64,000 bases of DNA, taken from the NCBI GenBank assembly GCA_002049455.2, contig KV919096.1:18231-82230 (forward strand), read 5' to 3'. The first letter of the stretch is position 1, and each line of letters begins with the position of its first letter. The DNA is from Porphyra umbilicalis. Taxonomy: Eukaryota > Rhodophyta > Bangiophyceae > Bangiales > Bangiaceae. Below the pieces are notes generated by a model. The model was given only the letters and a program-made list of their open reading frames with translations, was not told where the DNA came from and did no database searches. A program made the position numbers and the translations under genes. Positions 1-9,955 of this stretch are shown in pieces.

Positions 1-1010
1 TGCTGGTGTGTCGCCGCCGGCGTCGGTATTGCCGGCGGCGGCTCTGCGTGTTGGGGGGGGGCGGGCACGGGGGCGTCCACGTGTGAGTTCTCCGCCGCCG
101 GCGTTGGCAAGACCGGCGGCGGGCGTGTCAGGCGGGAGGGGTGCTGGTGTGTCGCCGCCGGCGTCGGTATTGCCGGCGGCGGCTCTGCGTGTTGGGGGGG
201 GGTGGGCATTGGAGGCGTTCACTTGTGACTGGTCCGCCGCCGGCGTTTGCAAGACTAGCGGCGGGCGTGTCAGGCGGGGAGGGGTGCTGGTGTGTCGCCG
301 CCGGCGTCGGTATTGCCGGCGGCGGCTCTGCGTGTTGGGGGGGGGCGGGCACGGGGGGCGTCCACGTGTGAGTTCTCCGCCGCCGGCGTTGGCAAGACCG
401 GCGGCGGGCGTGTCAGGCGGAGAGGGGTGCTGGTGTGTCGCCGCCGGCGTCGGTATTGCCGGCGGCGGCTCTGCGTGTTGGGGGGGGGTGGGCATTGGGG
501 GCGTCCACTTGTGACTGGTCCGCCGCCGGCGTTGGCAAGACTGGCGGCGGGCGTGTCAGGTGGGGAGGGGTGCTGGTGTGTCGCCGCCGGCGTCGGTATT
601 GCCGGCGGCGGCTCTGCGTGTCGGGGGGGGGGCGGGCACGGGGGGCGTCCACGTGTGAGTTCTCCGCCGCCGGCGTTGGCAAGACCGGCGGCGGGCGTGT
701 CAGGCGGAGAGGGGTGCTGGTGTGTCGCCGCCGGCGTCGGTATTGCCGGCGGCGGCTCTGCGTGTTGGGGGGGGGCGGGCACGGGGGGCGTCCACGTGTG
801 AGTTCTCCGCCGCCGGCGTTGGCAAGACCGGCGGCGGGCGTGTCGGGCGCAGAGGGGTGCTGGTGTGTCGCCGCTGGTGTCGGTATGGCCGGCGGCGGCT
901 CTGCGTGTACGGCGGGGGGGGCGGGGAAGGTAGACGTCCACGTGGGACTGCTCCGCCGCCGGCGTTGACAAGACCGGCGGCGGGTGTTTGGAGCGCGGAA
1001 GGGACCGGGC
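1..1010. repeat. GC-rich tandem repeat, unit 141-144 bp, about 7 copies
   Basis: Copies begin (TGCTGGTGTG) near 1, 142, 285, 428, 571, 715 and 858. Each unit carries two perfect hairpins: stem CGCCGCCGGC with a 9-nt loop (12-40) and stem CCGCCGCCGG with an 11-nt loop (92-122). Two unit types alternate in part, one with ACGTGTGAGTTCTCC and one with ACTTGTGACTGGTCC before the second hairpin. The last copy (858-1010) is diverged. Several frames stay open across the array, but only because of base composition; I see no sign that it is translated. The array probably continues left of the window. Confidence 0.9.
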
Positions 1011-1244
1011 ATGTTGCCGCCGGCGTCCGTGCGCCGACATGTGTGGGGGGTGTAGCGCCCGTCGCCAGTGTTTGTGTGAGGTAATCTTCAGTGGCAGGGA
1101 ATGCAGGGGATCCACGAGGGGTGTTGCGCATTCGTGGTAGGATGCGCGGTGCACAGAAGTAGGAAAAAAACCCCTGCCCAACGGGGAAAAAAAACCTTTG
1201 GCACGCTAAAGAACAAAGCACATACACATCAAACACTACAGGGA

Positions 1245-2663
1245 CTAGGAATGGTCATCGTCCCCACTGGCCTCTTGAACAGCACAGTCGGCGTCGTCCG
1301 CCGCCTTGTCGTGGTGCATGGGCACCAAGTACACCTCATCGTCGTGATCCAAAGTAGTCGACGCGGCAGCAAGTGCCGCCGCCGCCTTCGCCTGCTTCGT
1401 CACCTGGGACCGAGCGCCACGGCTCGGCCTGCCTCGGCCGGTCGACTTGGGAACAGGATCTGTCGTTGCAGGCGCCGCCGGCGTGTTGTGCCCAGACGCC
1501 GGCGGCGATTGCACCTCGGACTCGACTGCCGCCGGCTTGTTGCCGGCCGGCGGCGGCGGATGTACCTCCGACACGTCCGCCGGTGCGGTCGACGACCTCG
1601 CGTGCTCCTCGGACTCGACTGCCGCCGGATTGTTGCCGACCGGCGGCGGCGGATGCACCTCGGACACGGCCGCCGGTGCGGTCGACGATCCCGCGTCCGT
1701 CGCCAAGGCGGCGGCCGTCCCCGCCGGGCCCGACGACGGCGCCGGCGGGGACGAGGACAAGTCCATGCCAGCCGCCGCCATCAGCTTGCGCGCGTGCATC
1801 TTGCGGAAGGCAATCGCCTCGGGGGTGTCGCGCATCTCCGCGGTGTTGAAAAACGCCACAGTTGTCCGCTCCGTCGTTGCCCGCGCCAGCGCCAGCAGAG
1901 CGTCCGAGCTGTCCTTGAGTGTCCGCGACGCGCGGATGTCCTCACTCATCTCCCGCTTGGCCGCCTTGGAACCGCGCGGACGTGACTGGAAGGCACCCGC
2001 CGCCGGCGGCCCGTTCTCCTCCTCGTCCGAGTCGCTTGGGGAGGCACGGCCGCCGGCAGACACGCTTGAGGAGCCGGCGCCGCCAGCGCCGCCGTCTGCG
2101 GCGGCGGCCCCGGCGGCGCCGCTAAACTTGTCGACGTGACGTAACACCCGCCAACACGACACCCACGGGCAGGTCGTCTGCTTCGCCTTCCGCTTCGTTG
2201 TCTTGCCCTTCGCCTTGTCAGATGCCCGGTCCTTCCGCATCGCCTCGTAAATGTTGAGCCCGCAGAAGCGCGCCACAGCAGCGCTGATCAAATCCTCGTC
2301 GCTCGGGTTGCCTGTCAGCGACAGCCGCTTAACGGCCAAGTAGTGCGAGCCAAACTCGCTCACCCCTCTCCGGATCTTGTCCCACTGCTTCTGCACCCCC
2401 CCGACACCGCGCTCGGTGCGCCGTCGAGCGCCAGGGCGACCGGCCAATAGGCGCTTCCACTCCCCGACCACCTCCGCCCAAAAGGTTGTCCCAGTCTGGT
2501 CCGACCCCTTCACAGCGTCCAATGATGTAGACAGATAGGCCCGGCTGAGGGCCACCCGCTCCTCGTCCGTCCAGCCAGGCCCAGTCCCCATGGCAGCCGG
2601 CGCGTAGGTGGCGGCAAGCAGGTCGGCGCCCCCGCCGCCACCCACAGGTGGGGAAGGGGGCAT
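1245..2663 (-). CDS. SANT/Myb-like DNA-binding protein of the plant NAM-associated (PIF/Harbinger Myb-like) type
   Basis: The ORF gives 472 aa from the ATG at 2663; this start was chosen because it lies just upstream of the conserved domain and the frame further upstream is an Arg-rich shadow. Residues 29-108 look like a SANT/trihelix Myb domain: WTDEERVALSRAYLSTSLDA, then a GTTFW block near 58-62 and QKQWDKIRRGVSEF near 91-104. Residues 165-180 (CPWVSCWRVLRHVDKF) match the CW-x-L-x-x-x-x-K-F/W signature before the NAM-associated C-terminal domain. Residues 228-299 (RPRGSKAAKR, then a helical stretch ending ARKLMAAAG) match that domain. The tail (300-472) is Ser/Pro/Ala-rich with repeated VSEVHPPPP and PAAVESE units coded by the local GC hairpins, and has an AT-hook-like GRGRPSRG. 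The family is nuclear and sequence-specific; relatives serve as plant transcription factors or as the Myb-like partner of PIF/Harbinger transposases. No DDE transposase is visible nearby. Confidence 0.72.
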   Translation of the reverse strand: MPPSPPVGGGGGADLLAATYAPAAMGTGPGWTDEERVALSRAYLSTSLDAVKGSDQTGTTFWAEVVGEWKRLLAGRPGARRRTERGVGGVQKQWDKIRRGVSEFGSHYLAVKRLSLTGNPSDEDLISAAVARFCGLNIYEAMRKDRASDKAKGKTTKRKAKQTTCPWVSCWRVLRHVDKFSGAAGAAAADGGAGGAGSSSVSAGGRASPSDSDEEENGPPAAGAFQSRPRGSKAAKREMSEDIRASRTLKDSSDALLALARATTERTTVAFFNTAEMRDTPEAIAFRKMHARKLMAAAGMDLSSSPPAPSSGPAGTAAALATDAGSSTAPAAVSEVHPPPPVGNNPAAVESEEHARSSTAPADVSEVHPPPPAGNKPAAVESEVQSPPASGHNTPAAPATTDPVPKSTGRGRPSRGARSQVTKQAKAAAALAAASTTLDHDDEVYLVPMHHDKAADDADCAVQEASGDDDHS

Positions 2664-2686
2664 GAACCGCCCGCCCCGGCGACCGC

Positions 2687-5191
2687 CTAGACGGACGTGC
2701 CACCGCCGCCGGCAGGTGATGCGCCGCCGCCGGCTGGCGGTGGTCGCGCAGCAGCCGGCGGCACCTGCACGTTCGTGCGAAGCGCGTCGCCGCCGGTACC
2801 GGCGGCCGGTGATGAGCGGCCGCCGGCGGGCGGGGACGGAGCAGCAGCCGGCGGCACTTGTCCGTCGGTACGGCGCGCGTCCCCGCCGGTACCGGCAGCC
2901 GTTGATGCGCCGCCGCCGGCAAGCGTTGCTTGGGAAGCAGCCGGCGGCACTTGTCCGTTCGCGCGGGGCGCGTCGCCGCCCGTGCCGGCGGCCGGTGATG
3001 CGCTGCCACCGGTACCGGCGGCCGGTGACGAGCCGCCGCCGGCAAGCGGTGGTTGGGCAACAGCCGGCGGCAATTCTCCGTTTACACGGGGCGCGTCGCC
3101 CCCCGTACCGGCGGCCGGTGATGCGCCGCCGCCGGCGCGAGGCGCTCCGCCGCCGCCGGGAAGTGGGATTGGAGCACGAGCCGGCGGCACTTGTCCGTCG
3201 GTGCGGGGCGCGTCGCCGCCGGTACCGGCGACCGCTGATGAGCCGCCGCCGGCAAGCGGGGACGGGGCAGCAGCCGGCGGCACCTGTCCGTCGGTGCGGC
3301 GCGCGTCGCCGCCGGTACAGGCGGCCGGCGATGCGCCGCCGCCGGCTCGAAGCGATGCGCCGCCGCCGGCGAGTGGGGATGGGGCACGGGCCGGCGGCGC
3401 TTGCCCGTCGGGGCGGGGCGCGACGCCGCCGGTACAGGCGGCCGGTGATGCGCCGCCGCCGGCCAGCCGCGATTGGGCAGCAGCCGGCGGCACTTGTCCG
3501 TTCGCGCGGGGCGCGTCGCCGCCCGTGCCGGCGGCCGGTGATGCGCTGCCACCGGTACCGGCGGCCGGTGACGAGCCGCCGCCGGCAAGCGGTGGTTGGG
3601 CAACAGCCGGCGGCAATTCTCCGTTTACACGGGGCGCGTCGCCCCCCGTACCGGCGGCCGGTGATGCGCCGCCGGCGGATCGAGGCGATCCGCCGCCGCC
3701 GGCGAGCGGGGACGGAGCAACAGCCGGCGGCACTTGTCCGTCGGTGCGGGGCGCGTCGCCGCCGGTACCGGCGGCCGGTAACGCGCCGCCGCCGGCAAGC
3801 GGTGGTTGGGCAACAGCCGGCGGCACTTGTCCGTTCACGCGGGGCGCGTCGCCCCCCGTACCGGCGGCCGGTGACGCGCCGCCGCCGGCTCGAGGCGATC
3901 CGCCGCCGCCGGCGAGCGGGGACGAGGCAACAGCCGGCGGCACTTGTCCGTCTGTGCGGCGCGCGTCGCCGCCGGTACCGGCGGCCGGTGACGCGCCGCC
4001 GCCGGCTAGCGGCGATTGGGCAGCAGCCGGCGGCGCTGGACCGTCGCCGAAGGGCCCCCGACGCGCACCGTAGCCGCCGGCGTCCGGAAGTCTGCCACCG
4101 ACCGGCGGCTGCCAATTGTCGCGGATCGGCTCAAAGGCGCCGGTCTCGGGGGGTCCTCCACCGGGCGGCCCCCAGTTGTTGTAGGGTCCCGCGTGGCCGG
4201 CGGCTTGACGACTTGCGTGACCTCCCGGCGGCCCCCAGTTGTCTTGGCGCGTCGCGTGGCCGCCGGATTGACGACTTGCTTGAACACCCGGCGGCCCCCA
4301 GTTGTCGTGGCGTGCAGTGTGGCCGCCGGCTTGACGACTTTCTTGGCCACCCGGCGGCCACCAATCCTCGCTCAGTGGCCCAAAGCCGCCGGGCTGATGG
4401 CGACGCTGCCCGCCCGGCGGCACCCAGTTCCGCCTTGGCGAAGGCTGGCGATTGGGATGGAAGCCACCGCCGCCGTGGCCACCGGGCTGTTGATCTCCTT
4501 GACCTTGAGAGCCCGGCGGCGCCCACACGTCGCGGCGGGGAGATCCGTCCCTGTCCCGCGAGTCCCGTCCCCGGCCGCCGTAGTCGTGGTCCGGTTGGAA
4601 CGACGGCTCCCAGTGGCCGCCGGCTTGAGAAGACCGACCAGCCGGTGACGCCCAGCCACAGCGGCGAGGAGACACTCGACGGCCGCCCGTATCCCACCCC
4701 CGACCGACGTGTCCGCCGTTGCCGTCGGGCGGTTGCTCCCAACGGCCGCCGGCTTGATTGCCCTTCCCAGGAGCCGGCGGCACCCACTCGTCACGCGGCG
4801 GCAGCGACGCCCGTCCCGCTCCCCCTCCCAAATGTCCGCCACCTTGGTTGGGATCAAACCTTGGTCCCGGTCCCCAGCTGCCGCGCGCCGGCAGTGACGA
4901 CCGTCCCGCCCCCCCGGCCCAATTGCCGCCGCCCTGGTTCGGTGTAGCGTTGGGCGGCGGCACCCACGCGCCGCCAGCTACCGGCGGTCCTTGGCCAGCC
5001 GGCGGCGCACAGCTACCAGAGACAGGAAGCGCGGGCCCCCCGCGTGCTGGGGCCGACGTTGAGCAAGGTGGGCAGCCCGCGACGTGGCAGGAGCACGTGC
5101 ACCGCGCGAGCACCGCGAGCCGCTCTTGATGGCGACGACGCTGGTCACGGCGACGCTCCGTGTCGCGCTCCCGGTCCGGCTTACGGGTCAT
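2687..5191 (-). CDS. Gly/Pro/Ala-rich repetitive protein, function unknown
   Basis: The open frame gives 834 aa from the ATG at 5191 (MTRKPDRERDTERRRDQRRR). The first 40 residues are very basic and are followed by a Cys cluster (CTCSCHVAGCPPC). The middle (coded by about 4,010-4,980) repeats a DNWGPPGG...SRQ.GGHA unit, and the rest (about 2,690-4,010) repeats a 25-36-residue PPA...PLAGGG..SPAAGTGGDAPR unit more than ten times. The frame survives across highly repetitive DNA, which argues mildly for coding. It stops at 2687-2689, only 23 nt before the Myb-like ATG on the same strand, so the two could be one spliced gene, two ORFs of one element, or a gene and an unrelated open frame. No catalytic domain is recognised; the basic, RG/GP-rich character would suit nucleic-acid binding, which is only inference. 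Confidence 0.45.
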   Translation of the reverse strand: MTRKPDRERDTERRRDQRRRHQERLAVLARCTCSCHVAGCPPCSTSAPARGGPALPVSGSCAPPAGQGPPVAGGAWVPPPNATPNQGGGNWAGGAGRSSLPARGSWGPGPRFDPNQGGGHLGGGAGRASLPPRDEWVPPAPGKGNQAGGRWEQPPDGNGGHVGRGWDTGGRRVSPRRCGWASPAGRSSQAGGHWEPSFQPDHDYGGRGRDSRDRDGSPRRDVWAPPGSQGQGDQQPGGHGGGGFHPNRQPSPRRNWVPPGGQRRHQPGGFGPLSEDWWPPGGQESRQAGGHTARHDNWGPPGVQASRQSGGHATRQDNWGPPGGHASRQAAGHAGPYNNWGPPGGGPPETGAFEPIRDNWQPPVGGRLPDAGGYGARRGPFGDGPAPPAAAQSPLAGGGASPAAGTGGDARRTDGQVPPAVASSPLAGGGGSPRAGGGASPAAGTGGDAPRVNGQVPPAVAQPPLAGGGALPAAGTGGDAPRTDGQVPPAVAPSPLAGGGGSPRSAGGASPAAGTGGDAPRVNGELPPAVAQPPLAGGGSSPAAGTGGSASPAAGTGGDAPRANGQVPPAAAQSRLAGGGASPAACTGGVAPRPDGQAPPARAPSPLAGGGASLRAGGGASPAACTGGDARRTDGQVPPAAAPSPLAGGGSSAVAGTGGDAPRTDGQVPPARAPIPLPGGGGAPRAGGGASPAAGTGGDAPRVNGELPPAVAQPPLAGGGSSPAAGTGGSASPAAGTGGDAPRANGQVPPAASQATLAGGGASTAAGTGGDARRTDGQVPPAAAPSPPAGGRSSPAAGTGGDALRTNVQVPPAAARPPPAGGGASPAGGGGTSV

Positions 5192-6810
5192 GATCGGAAA
5201 GGGGGGGGGGGAAGAAGGCCGGCTTTTGAAGGCCGGAGGTGGAGACGGGGACAAGGGGGGAGCGGTGACCAGAGCACATGGGCGCGCCGCCGGAGCTCGC
5301 GGTACACCGGCGGCGTGTCGGTTGCAACAGGCGCGCGCGGGAGGCAAGAAGGAGAGAATCAGCACGAGTGGGGCAGGGGGAGGAGGGGCAGGAGCCGCCG
5401 GCGTCTTCGTCTCAGGCACGCCGGCGGCAAGCACGTGATCAGTGTCGCGCAGGCGGTCGTTGGGCCAGAGGGCGGGAGGGCGGTGCGCCCCCGCAAGCTG
5501 CACCAGTGCTCGACCGTGCCCCCGGGACCCCTCGTGCGCGCTGGACGAGGGGGCGGGGACCCCTCGTGCGCGCTGGACGAGGGGGCGGGGCGGGGCGCAG
5601 GCCCGCAGCGGGCCCAAAACACACGAGGTGTCTTCGGAGCGCCCGAGGTGGACACGAACCCCGGGTGACGCCTCCCCAGCCGCAATGCGCGGTGACCCGC
5701 GCGCCCTCCACGCACCCCCGCCCAATCCGCAGTGGTCACGGGGTGGCCCCAAATGACCGGTTGGGCGGAAGGGGGGCACACAGGACACAGGAAACAACAC
5801 AATCTGATCACGGGCCGGCTGACCCCTCGCCGCATCGAATCCGCCTCCCATCTGAGTTTTTCTAAACAATTCCGCGAGCCAATGACAAGGCTCCATACGA
5901 CTACAACCTTTTCAATATTTCCCCATGTCAAGCAAACAAATCGTGAGACTGGTTGCGGGATCGGACCAGTTTTCTGGCGTCGGACCAGCGATACTGCCCC
6001 AATGGATTTTTGCACCAGCCCACCTCCAGGGACTGCCAACGCCTGGTCCAACGAACGGCGTCGGCCACCGTTGCTTCTGGAAGCACCCGAATGGCGCTTC
6101 GGGACGGACCGCGCGGTCCACGACTCGGGCTTGTCGCGACAGCGCATCGCATCACGCACCCGTTGAGGGAACCTCGACCAACGCCAATACCTCTGTTGTG
6201 TCCCGTGAGACTCGGGTTTGAGCCAAGTGTGCCAAGTTTCTCCCGCCATGCTGACTCTGGACGCGTGGTGCAACCACTTCGTCCGATGTTCACGATTCGT
6301 GTCTCTCTATTTCAGACGTGTGTGCCAAAAGTGTATTTTATTGCCGCGATTTGGAAGGTTCCACTAGGATCATAGACACTTTGTCTGACGATCTCTGCCG
6401 CACGGCAGCCTTTTCGTCCGGTGTGTCTTGCCATCGAGACTGCTTCACGATATGCACGAATTTGGACCACTTGGGGACGAACGTTGCTGGGCGCGCATCC
6501 CCCATCTTACTTTCCCCATCTGGTGATCATGTAGCCCTCGTTTCCGGTAACTCCAGGAGGGCAGAGGGCCCTCTTGGATGAGAAAAATGGGGGGCCGCTC
6601 ACCGCCCTCCACGTAAGCAAACGTGGCATATTCCGTTTGGGGTTTCAGAACTTGGGGGAGACGTTGTTGGGTGTGCTCTTAGGGGACAGGCACCCAGTCT
6701 TAATACAAACATGACATATGAGAGCATAGTATGGACGCCACTTGACTTATATGGCGAGTGATGAGGGTGCTACTTGGGGCGTCGTGAGGGGGTTTTGGCT
6801 GCCTACTGGC
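5192..6810. other. Intergenic; no gene recognised
   Basis: This stretch holds two more GC hairpins (5285-5315, 5394-5428) and a 32-bp direct duplication at about 5,524-5,590 (GACCCCTCGTGCGCGCTGG repeated). Beyond 5,800 the GC content drops. Open frames here show no recognisable domain. Confidence 0.6.
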
Positions 6811-7355
6811 GTGTCCAGCAATGGAGCCAACCGTCCAAAACTCCCAACGTGGCTAAACGTGGATCCGTTTGGCCAACCGGGCATTGGTGGCTGGGTCGAG
6901 CTCCAAAACCTGGGTGTGACGGTCCAAAAATAGCCCGTCCTCACATATTTTAGTCTTCTAATCGGTCTCGTGTGGGGCCCGCGCGATCGCTTAGTTTTGG
7001 AGCTTCAACGGCAGCGAAACGGGACCGAGATCCAAACAGGCCCGTTTGGCGGCGCGCCAAAGCGCTCCGCCAAAACATGGTTCCGAACGTGGCCATCCAA
7101 CGCCAATAGGATGGCTGACCCGTGGCGATCACACAGTCCCGAGATGCTCTGTGATCGGAGCAGATTCATGGTGGGACCTGGGCGGATGTTTCGGCCGCCA
7201 TAAAAGAGGCCCACCGTCTGGGAGCGCCTGCAGCAGCCCAAGATTGAGACGTGATGTGCTAGTTTTGGCCCGGCGCTTGGAGAACCAGTAGCAGGGCCAG
7301 ACGTTACCCACACGTGGCCGTTGGGTTGGGCCATTGCTGGACATGCCCGAAGAGC
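6811..7355. mobile_element. MITE-like element, family 1, copy A
   Basis: The left end (GCAATGGAGCCAACCGTCC, about 6,818-6,836) and the right end (GGGTTGGGCCATTGCTGG, about 7,323-7,340) are imperfect inverted repeats of the family end, whose consensus is CCAATGGAGCCAACCGTCC. The interior shares modules with copy B and the partial copies near 20, 21 and 22.9 kb: a CGGCAGCG block, a CAAACAGGCC/GCCTGTTTGG palindrome, GGTTCCxxxTCG, GACCCGTGGC and TTAGTTTTGGC. No transposase is present. It sits head-to-tail with copy B. Confidence 0.55.
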
Positions 7356-7915
7356 GTCTCTACCAATGGATCCAAACATCCAAACGCCTAAACGTGGCAT
7401 GGTTTAGCCAAACGGGTGTTGGTGGCTGGGATGCGATCCAAAACTAGGGTGTGACGGTCCAAAAATAGACCATCCTCACATATTCCAGTCGTCTAATCGA
7501 CCTCGTGACCATGACACGTGATTGCTCTCGTTTTGGACCTTCAACGGCAGGGCCACTCCAAACGGGCCTGTTTGGAGGCGCGCCACTCCAGCCAGGCCTG
7601 TTTGGATGCGCCCCCAAACGTTTGGCAATCCCCTGGTTCCACTTCGAGCCAACCTACGCCAATGGAATGCCTGACCCGTGGCATGCAAACTGTGATGCGG
7701 CGATCGGCCATCCACCGAGGTCTTTGTCCGGCATCTTTGGATTGTCAGTCCGCCACAAACGAGGCCCACCCATAGTGAGCATCCGGGGGAGCCCAAGATT
7801 GAGACGTGACCTGTTTAGTTTTGGCTCGACGTTTGGAGAGCCAGTGACAGGGCCACACGTTGTGCACTCGTGACGTTTGGCTTTGGCTTTTGGCTGCATT
7901 GCTGGAGACGCTCTA
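7352..7915. mobile_element. MITE-like element, family 1, copy B
   Basis: The left end is GAGCGTCTCTACCAATGG and the right end TGGCTGCATTGCTGGAGACG, again imperfect inverted repeats. The interior matches copy A module by module, including the CAAACGGGCC/GCCTGTTTGG palindrome near 7,557-7,577 and GACCCGTGGC near 7,673. The two copies abut, which suggests nested or tandem insertion. Confidence 0.5.
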
Positions 7916-7982
7916 ATGGGTCGTCAGTAAGGCGTCTTATGCCCCTGGCGCCCCCGAAATAGGGGCGTCGAGTGCAACCCTA
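7915..7982 (-). mobile_element. Truncated end of the hAT-type MITE found intact at 20.6 kb
   Basis: Read on the minus strand from 7982, the sequence begins TAGGGTTGCAC and continues through CGACGCCCCTATTTCGGGGG, like the left end at 20,641. Homology continues through GACGCCTTACTGACG and stops at family-1 copy B. The opposite end is missing. Confidence 0.6.
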
Positions 7983-7985
7983 ATT

Positions 7986-8631
7986 TAGTGTCTATTCTAC
8001 CGCGAAATGGCATCAAATGTGGCGCTTTACTTTAGAAATCTCATTTTTTTTGTGCAGTGCCGAACGGAGCTGGAGGCATTCAAAGGTCGAGGCCTCCAGG
8101 GCCGCTTGGTTCAGAAGTAGCCTACCAATCCATGCGGACTGCCCCTGAGAGAGCGATTTCGTGCAAGGCTCTCCGTCCAGGTCGAACGTACCTGACATTT
8201 GTTCTTGGACAGATACAAGCGCTACGTGACAAGGAGAGAAGCATGAAGATCGCAGGGAGCACCATCAGAAAGAGCACGTCAAAGAGCATAAGGTGTGTGT
8301 CTCATCTTGCAAACTCGTCAAGCCTCATAAGATGAGAATTCTAAAATAAAGCGCCACAAATGATGCCCGGTGGTGCATAAAATGATGCACCCTCTCACAG
8401 GGCCAGTCAACGACGGTTCGACCCCCCTTTGTCTGGCGTCTGGAGCACCCCCCGTTTGTATCCGTAGCACAATGGCTCCGAGTTCCCCCGAGAGTAACAA
8501 AGCCTCTCTGAGTCCGTTTCTGTTGTCAAAAAAAGCGTGCAAGGCCGAGAAGCACGAAAAAAGTGGAGCCAAAAAAGTGCATCGAATGATGCCCAGGGCA
8601 TCAAATGATGGACTCGGTAGAATAGACACTA
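7986..8631. mobile_element. TA-flanked MITE with nested inverted repeats
   Basis: A 17-bp perfect inverted repeat, TAGTGTCTATTCTACCG (7986-8002), faces its complement at 8615-8631. With TA as the target duplication, the element proper is 7988-8629. A second imperfect inverted repeat of about 30 bp lies inside (about 8,011-8,046 and 8,330-8,365, core GTGGCGCTTTA), so one element may be nested in another or the termini may be compound. TA flanks are typical of Tc1/mariner-derived MITEs. No coding region is recognised inside. Confidence 0.6.
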
Positions 8632-9955
8632 GCACACTCTGCGCCGCCGACGGCGGCGGGCCGCGGGGACCAGCGCGCGGGCTGGTCGCTACGACGCGCA
8701 CTGATGGCCACTGCGGACGGGTAGTCAGTGGCACCGACCGCGCTTTTCTCAGACAAAGAGGAGACCTTCACGAAGCTGTTGGTCATGGTGTCGAGCGAGC
8801 GGCGCCGGTAGGTGCGGAGCCAGAAGAGCTCTGTCGACCGAGGTACTGAGCTGGCGCCGACAAAGTTGCAGGCAAAAGTGCTCGTGATGTTTCTCACCTC
8901 TTCTTCTCGTGGTGTGCTGTCGCGAGGCTGGTTGTGGGCCGTATGAAGTATGACACTAGAGGAGCCTGGCTCTTGACGGTGGTGCTCGACGGCGTCGCTG
9001 CAGACTCCGTTTCATCCTCTTGCGCGCCACTCAAAACCAAATGACATCAAGCCGCTCCATTTTGTGGGGGGCTATCTCTGCCCACGGATCGTGAAACTGT
9101 GCGCGCTCTTGACTCAAGAGTCTTGAGCCGATCCGGGGGGTGCACGGACTCGGCCAGTCTCGCCGCACGACCCCCCGTTTGAATGCGCCCGCGCGAGGTT
9201 CTGCTCCCCCCCGCCGCTCTTGCCACCAACGTGCGCTGCCGACCGCACCGGAGGCGGTCCCAGCGAGAGAGGCACAGAATCACACGGGCGCACACCCAAT
9301 CCATTAAACGGACGGTGGAGCGGGGAAGCGCGCCTTCCGCAGGGTGCCTGTAACGGCCCCACGGCCTACACCGCGTGTCGCTGTCTGGCTGGCGCCACCC
9401 CCCCCCCAGGGGCTCCCCGTGTGGGGGGGGGGGACGTTGCACGCCACCAGCCTGTCCCACCCCCCTCCGTGGGTCTCCCAGCGCCCCCCCACCAGACGGG
9501 GGTTGTGGGGTACCCCCCCCTGGCGTCGTCCCCATCCAGACGTTGTTCCCGCCTTTGCACCGCGCCCCCACCGCAGTCGCCTCGACCCATTCGAATCCCA
9601 CACGCGCGGGCGAGCCGACACCCATTTTGTGCTGACGACGCACCCCCCGCTCGGCTTGCGCGCCCTGCTGTGGATTGGTCGTGTGGGGGCCTCTGTTGTT
9701 CAACACTCGGTGACGCCGTTGTCTGGTGCCCCGCAGCCGTTGTGTTCCCAGCGCGCTCCTTGCAACAACGTGGTGGACAACCCTCCGCCATTTGACCCTT
9801 CCTTGGCTTTCGTACGCACTCCGCCACCGTGCAAGTGTCTCCCCGCTGTGCGGTGCGCACCACCTCTCTCTCACCCTCCCCCCCCCCCCCCCCCCCGACC
9901 GTTTTTATTTCTTCTTTTTGTCTCCAGACGGCCGTCCCCCCGCAAGCCCTTCATC
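8632..9955. other. Upstream region of the Dot5/PrxQ-like gene
   Basis: No domain-bearing ORF is seen. From about 9,380 the plus strand is strongly C-rich, with C runs near 9,400, 9,480 and 9,881-9,898. It probably contains the promoter and 5' UTR of the peroxiredoxin gene at 9,956; I see no clear TATA box. Confidence 0.5.
9901..9927 (+). other. Probable 3' splice site in the 5' UTR of the peroxiredoxin gene
   Basis: A long pyrimidine tract ending in TCTCCAG (AG at 9926-9927) lies 28 nt before the ATG at 9956. This is a typical acceptor layout and suggests a 5'-UTR intron whose donor I cannot place. Confidence 0.4.

Larger units (their letters stand above)
1..5430. repeat. Dispersed short GC hairpins (GCCGCCGGC / GCCGGCGGC)
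   Basis: The same 8-10-bp stem recurs with unrelated loops. Checked examples: 12-40 (loop 9), 92-122 (loop 11), 1528-1554 (loop 9), 4073-4109 (loop 21), 5285-5315 (loop 13) and 5394-5428 (loop 15). The motif occurs in the non-coding tandem array, inside the Myb-like gene, throughout the Gly/Pro-rich gene and upstream of it. Within genes it encodes Pro/Ala/Gly runs and keeps the frame. A constant stem with a variable loop suggests a dispersed hairpin element or selection on DNA/RNA structure, but plain expansion of GCC/GGC codons is a real alternative. Confidence 0.65.

Noticed and set aside
1-1010. CRISPR-like array (regular repeats with hairpins)
   Set aside because: The whole 143-bp unit is repeated, not a short repeat with unique spacers, and the genome is eukaryotic.
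1-1236. Long open frames on both strands through the 143-bp repeats
   Set aside because: All frames are open because stop codons are rare in such GC-rich repeats, products are Arg/Pro/Gly runs, and no start, domain or codon preference singles one out.
9047-9874. Minus-strand frame upstream of the Dot5/PrxQ-like gene
   Set aside because: Gly/Arg-rich, covers the probable promoter and UTR of the peroxiredoxin, and shows no domain.
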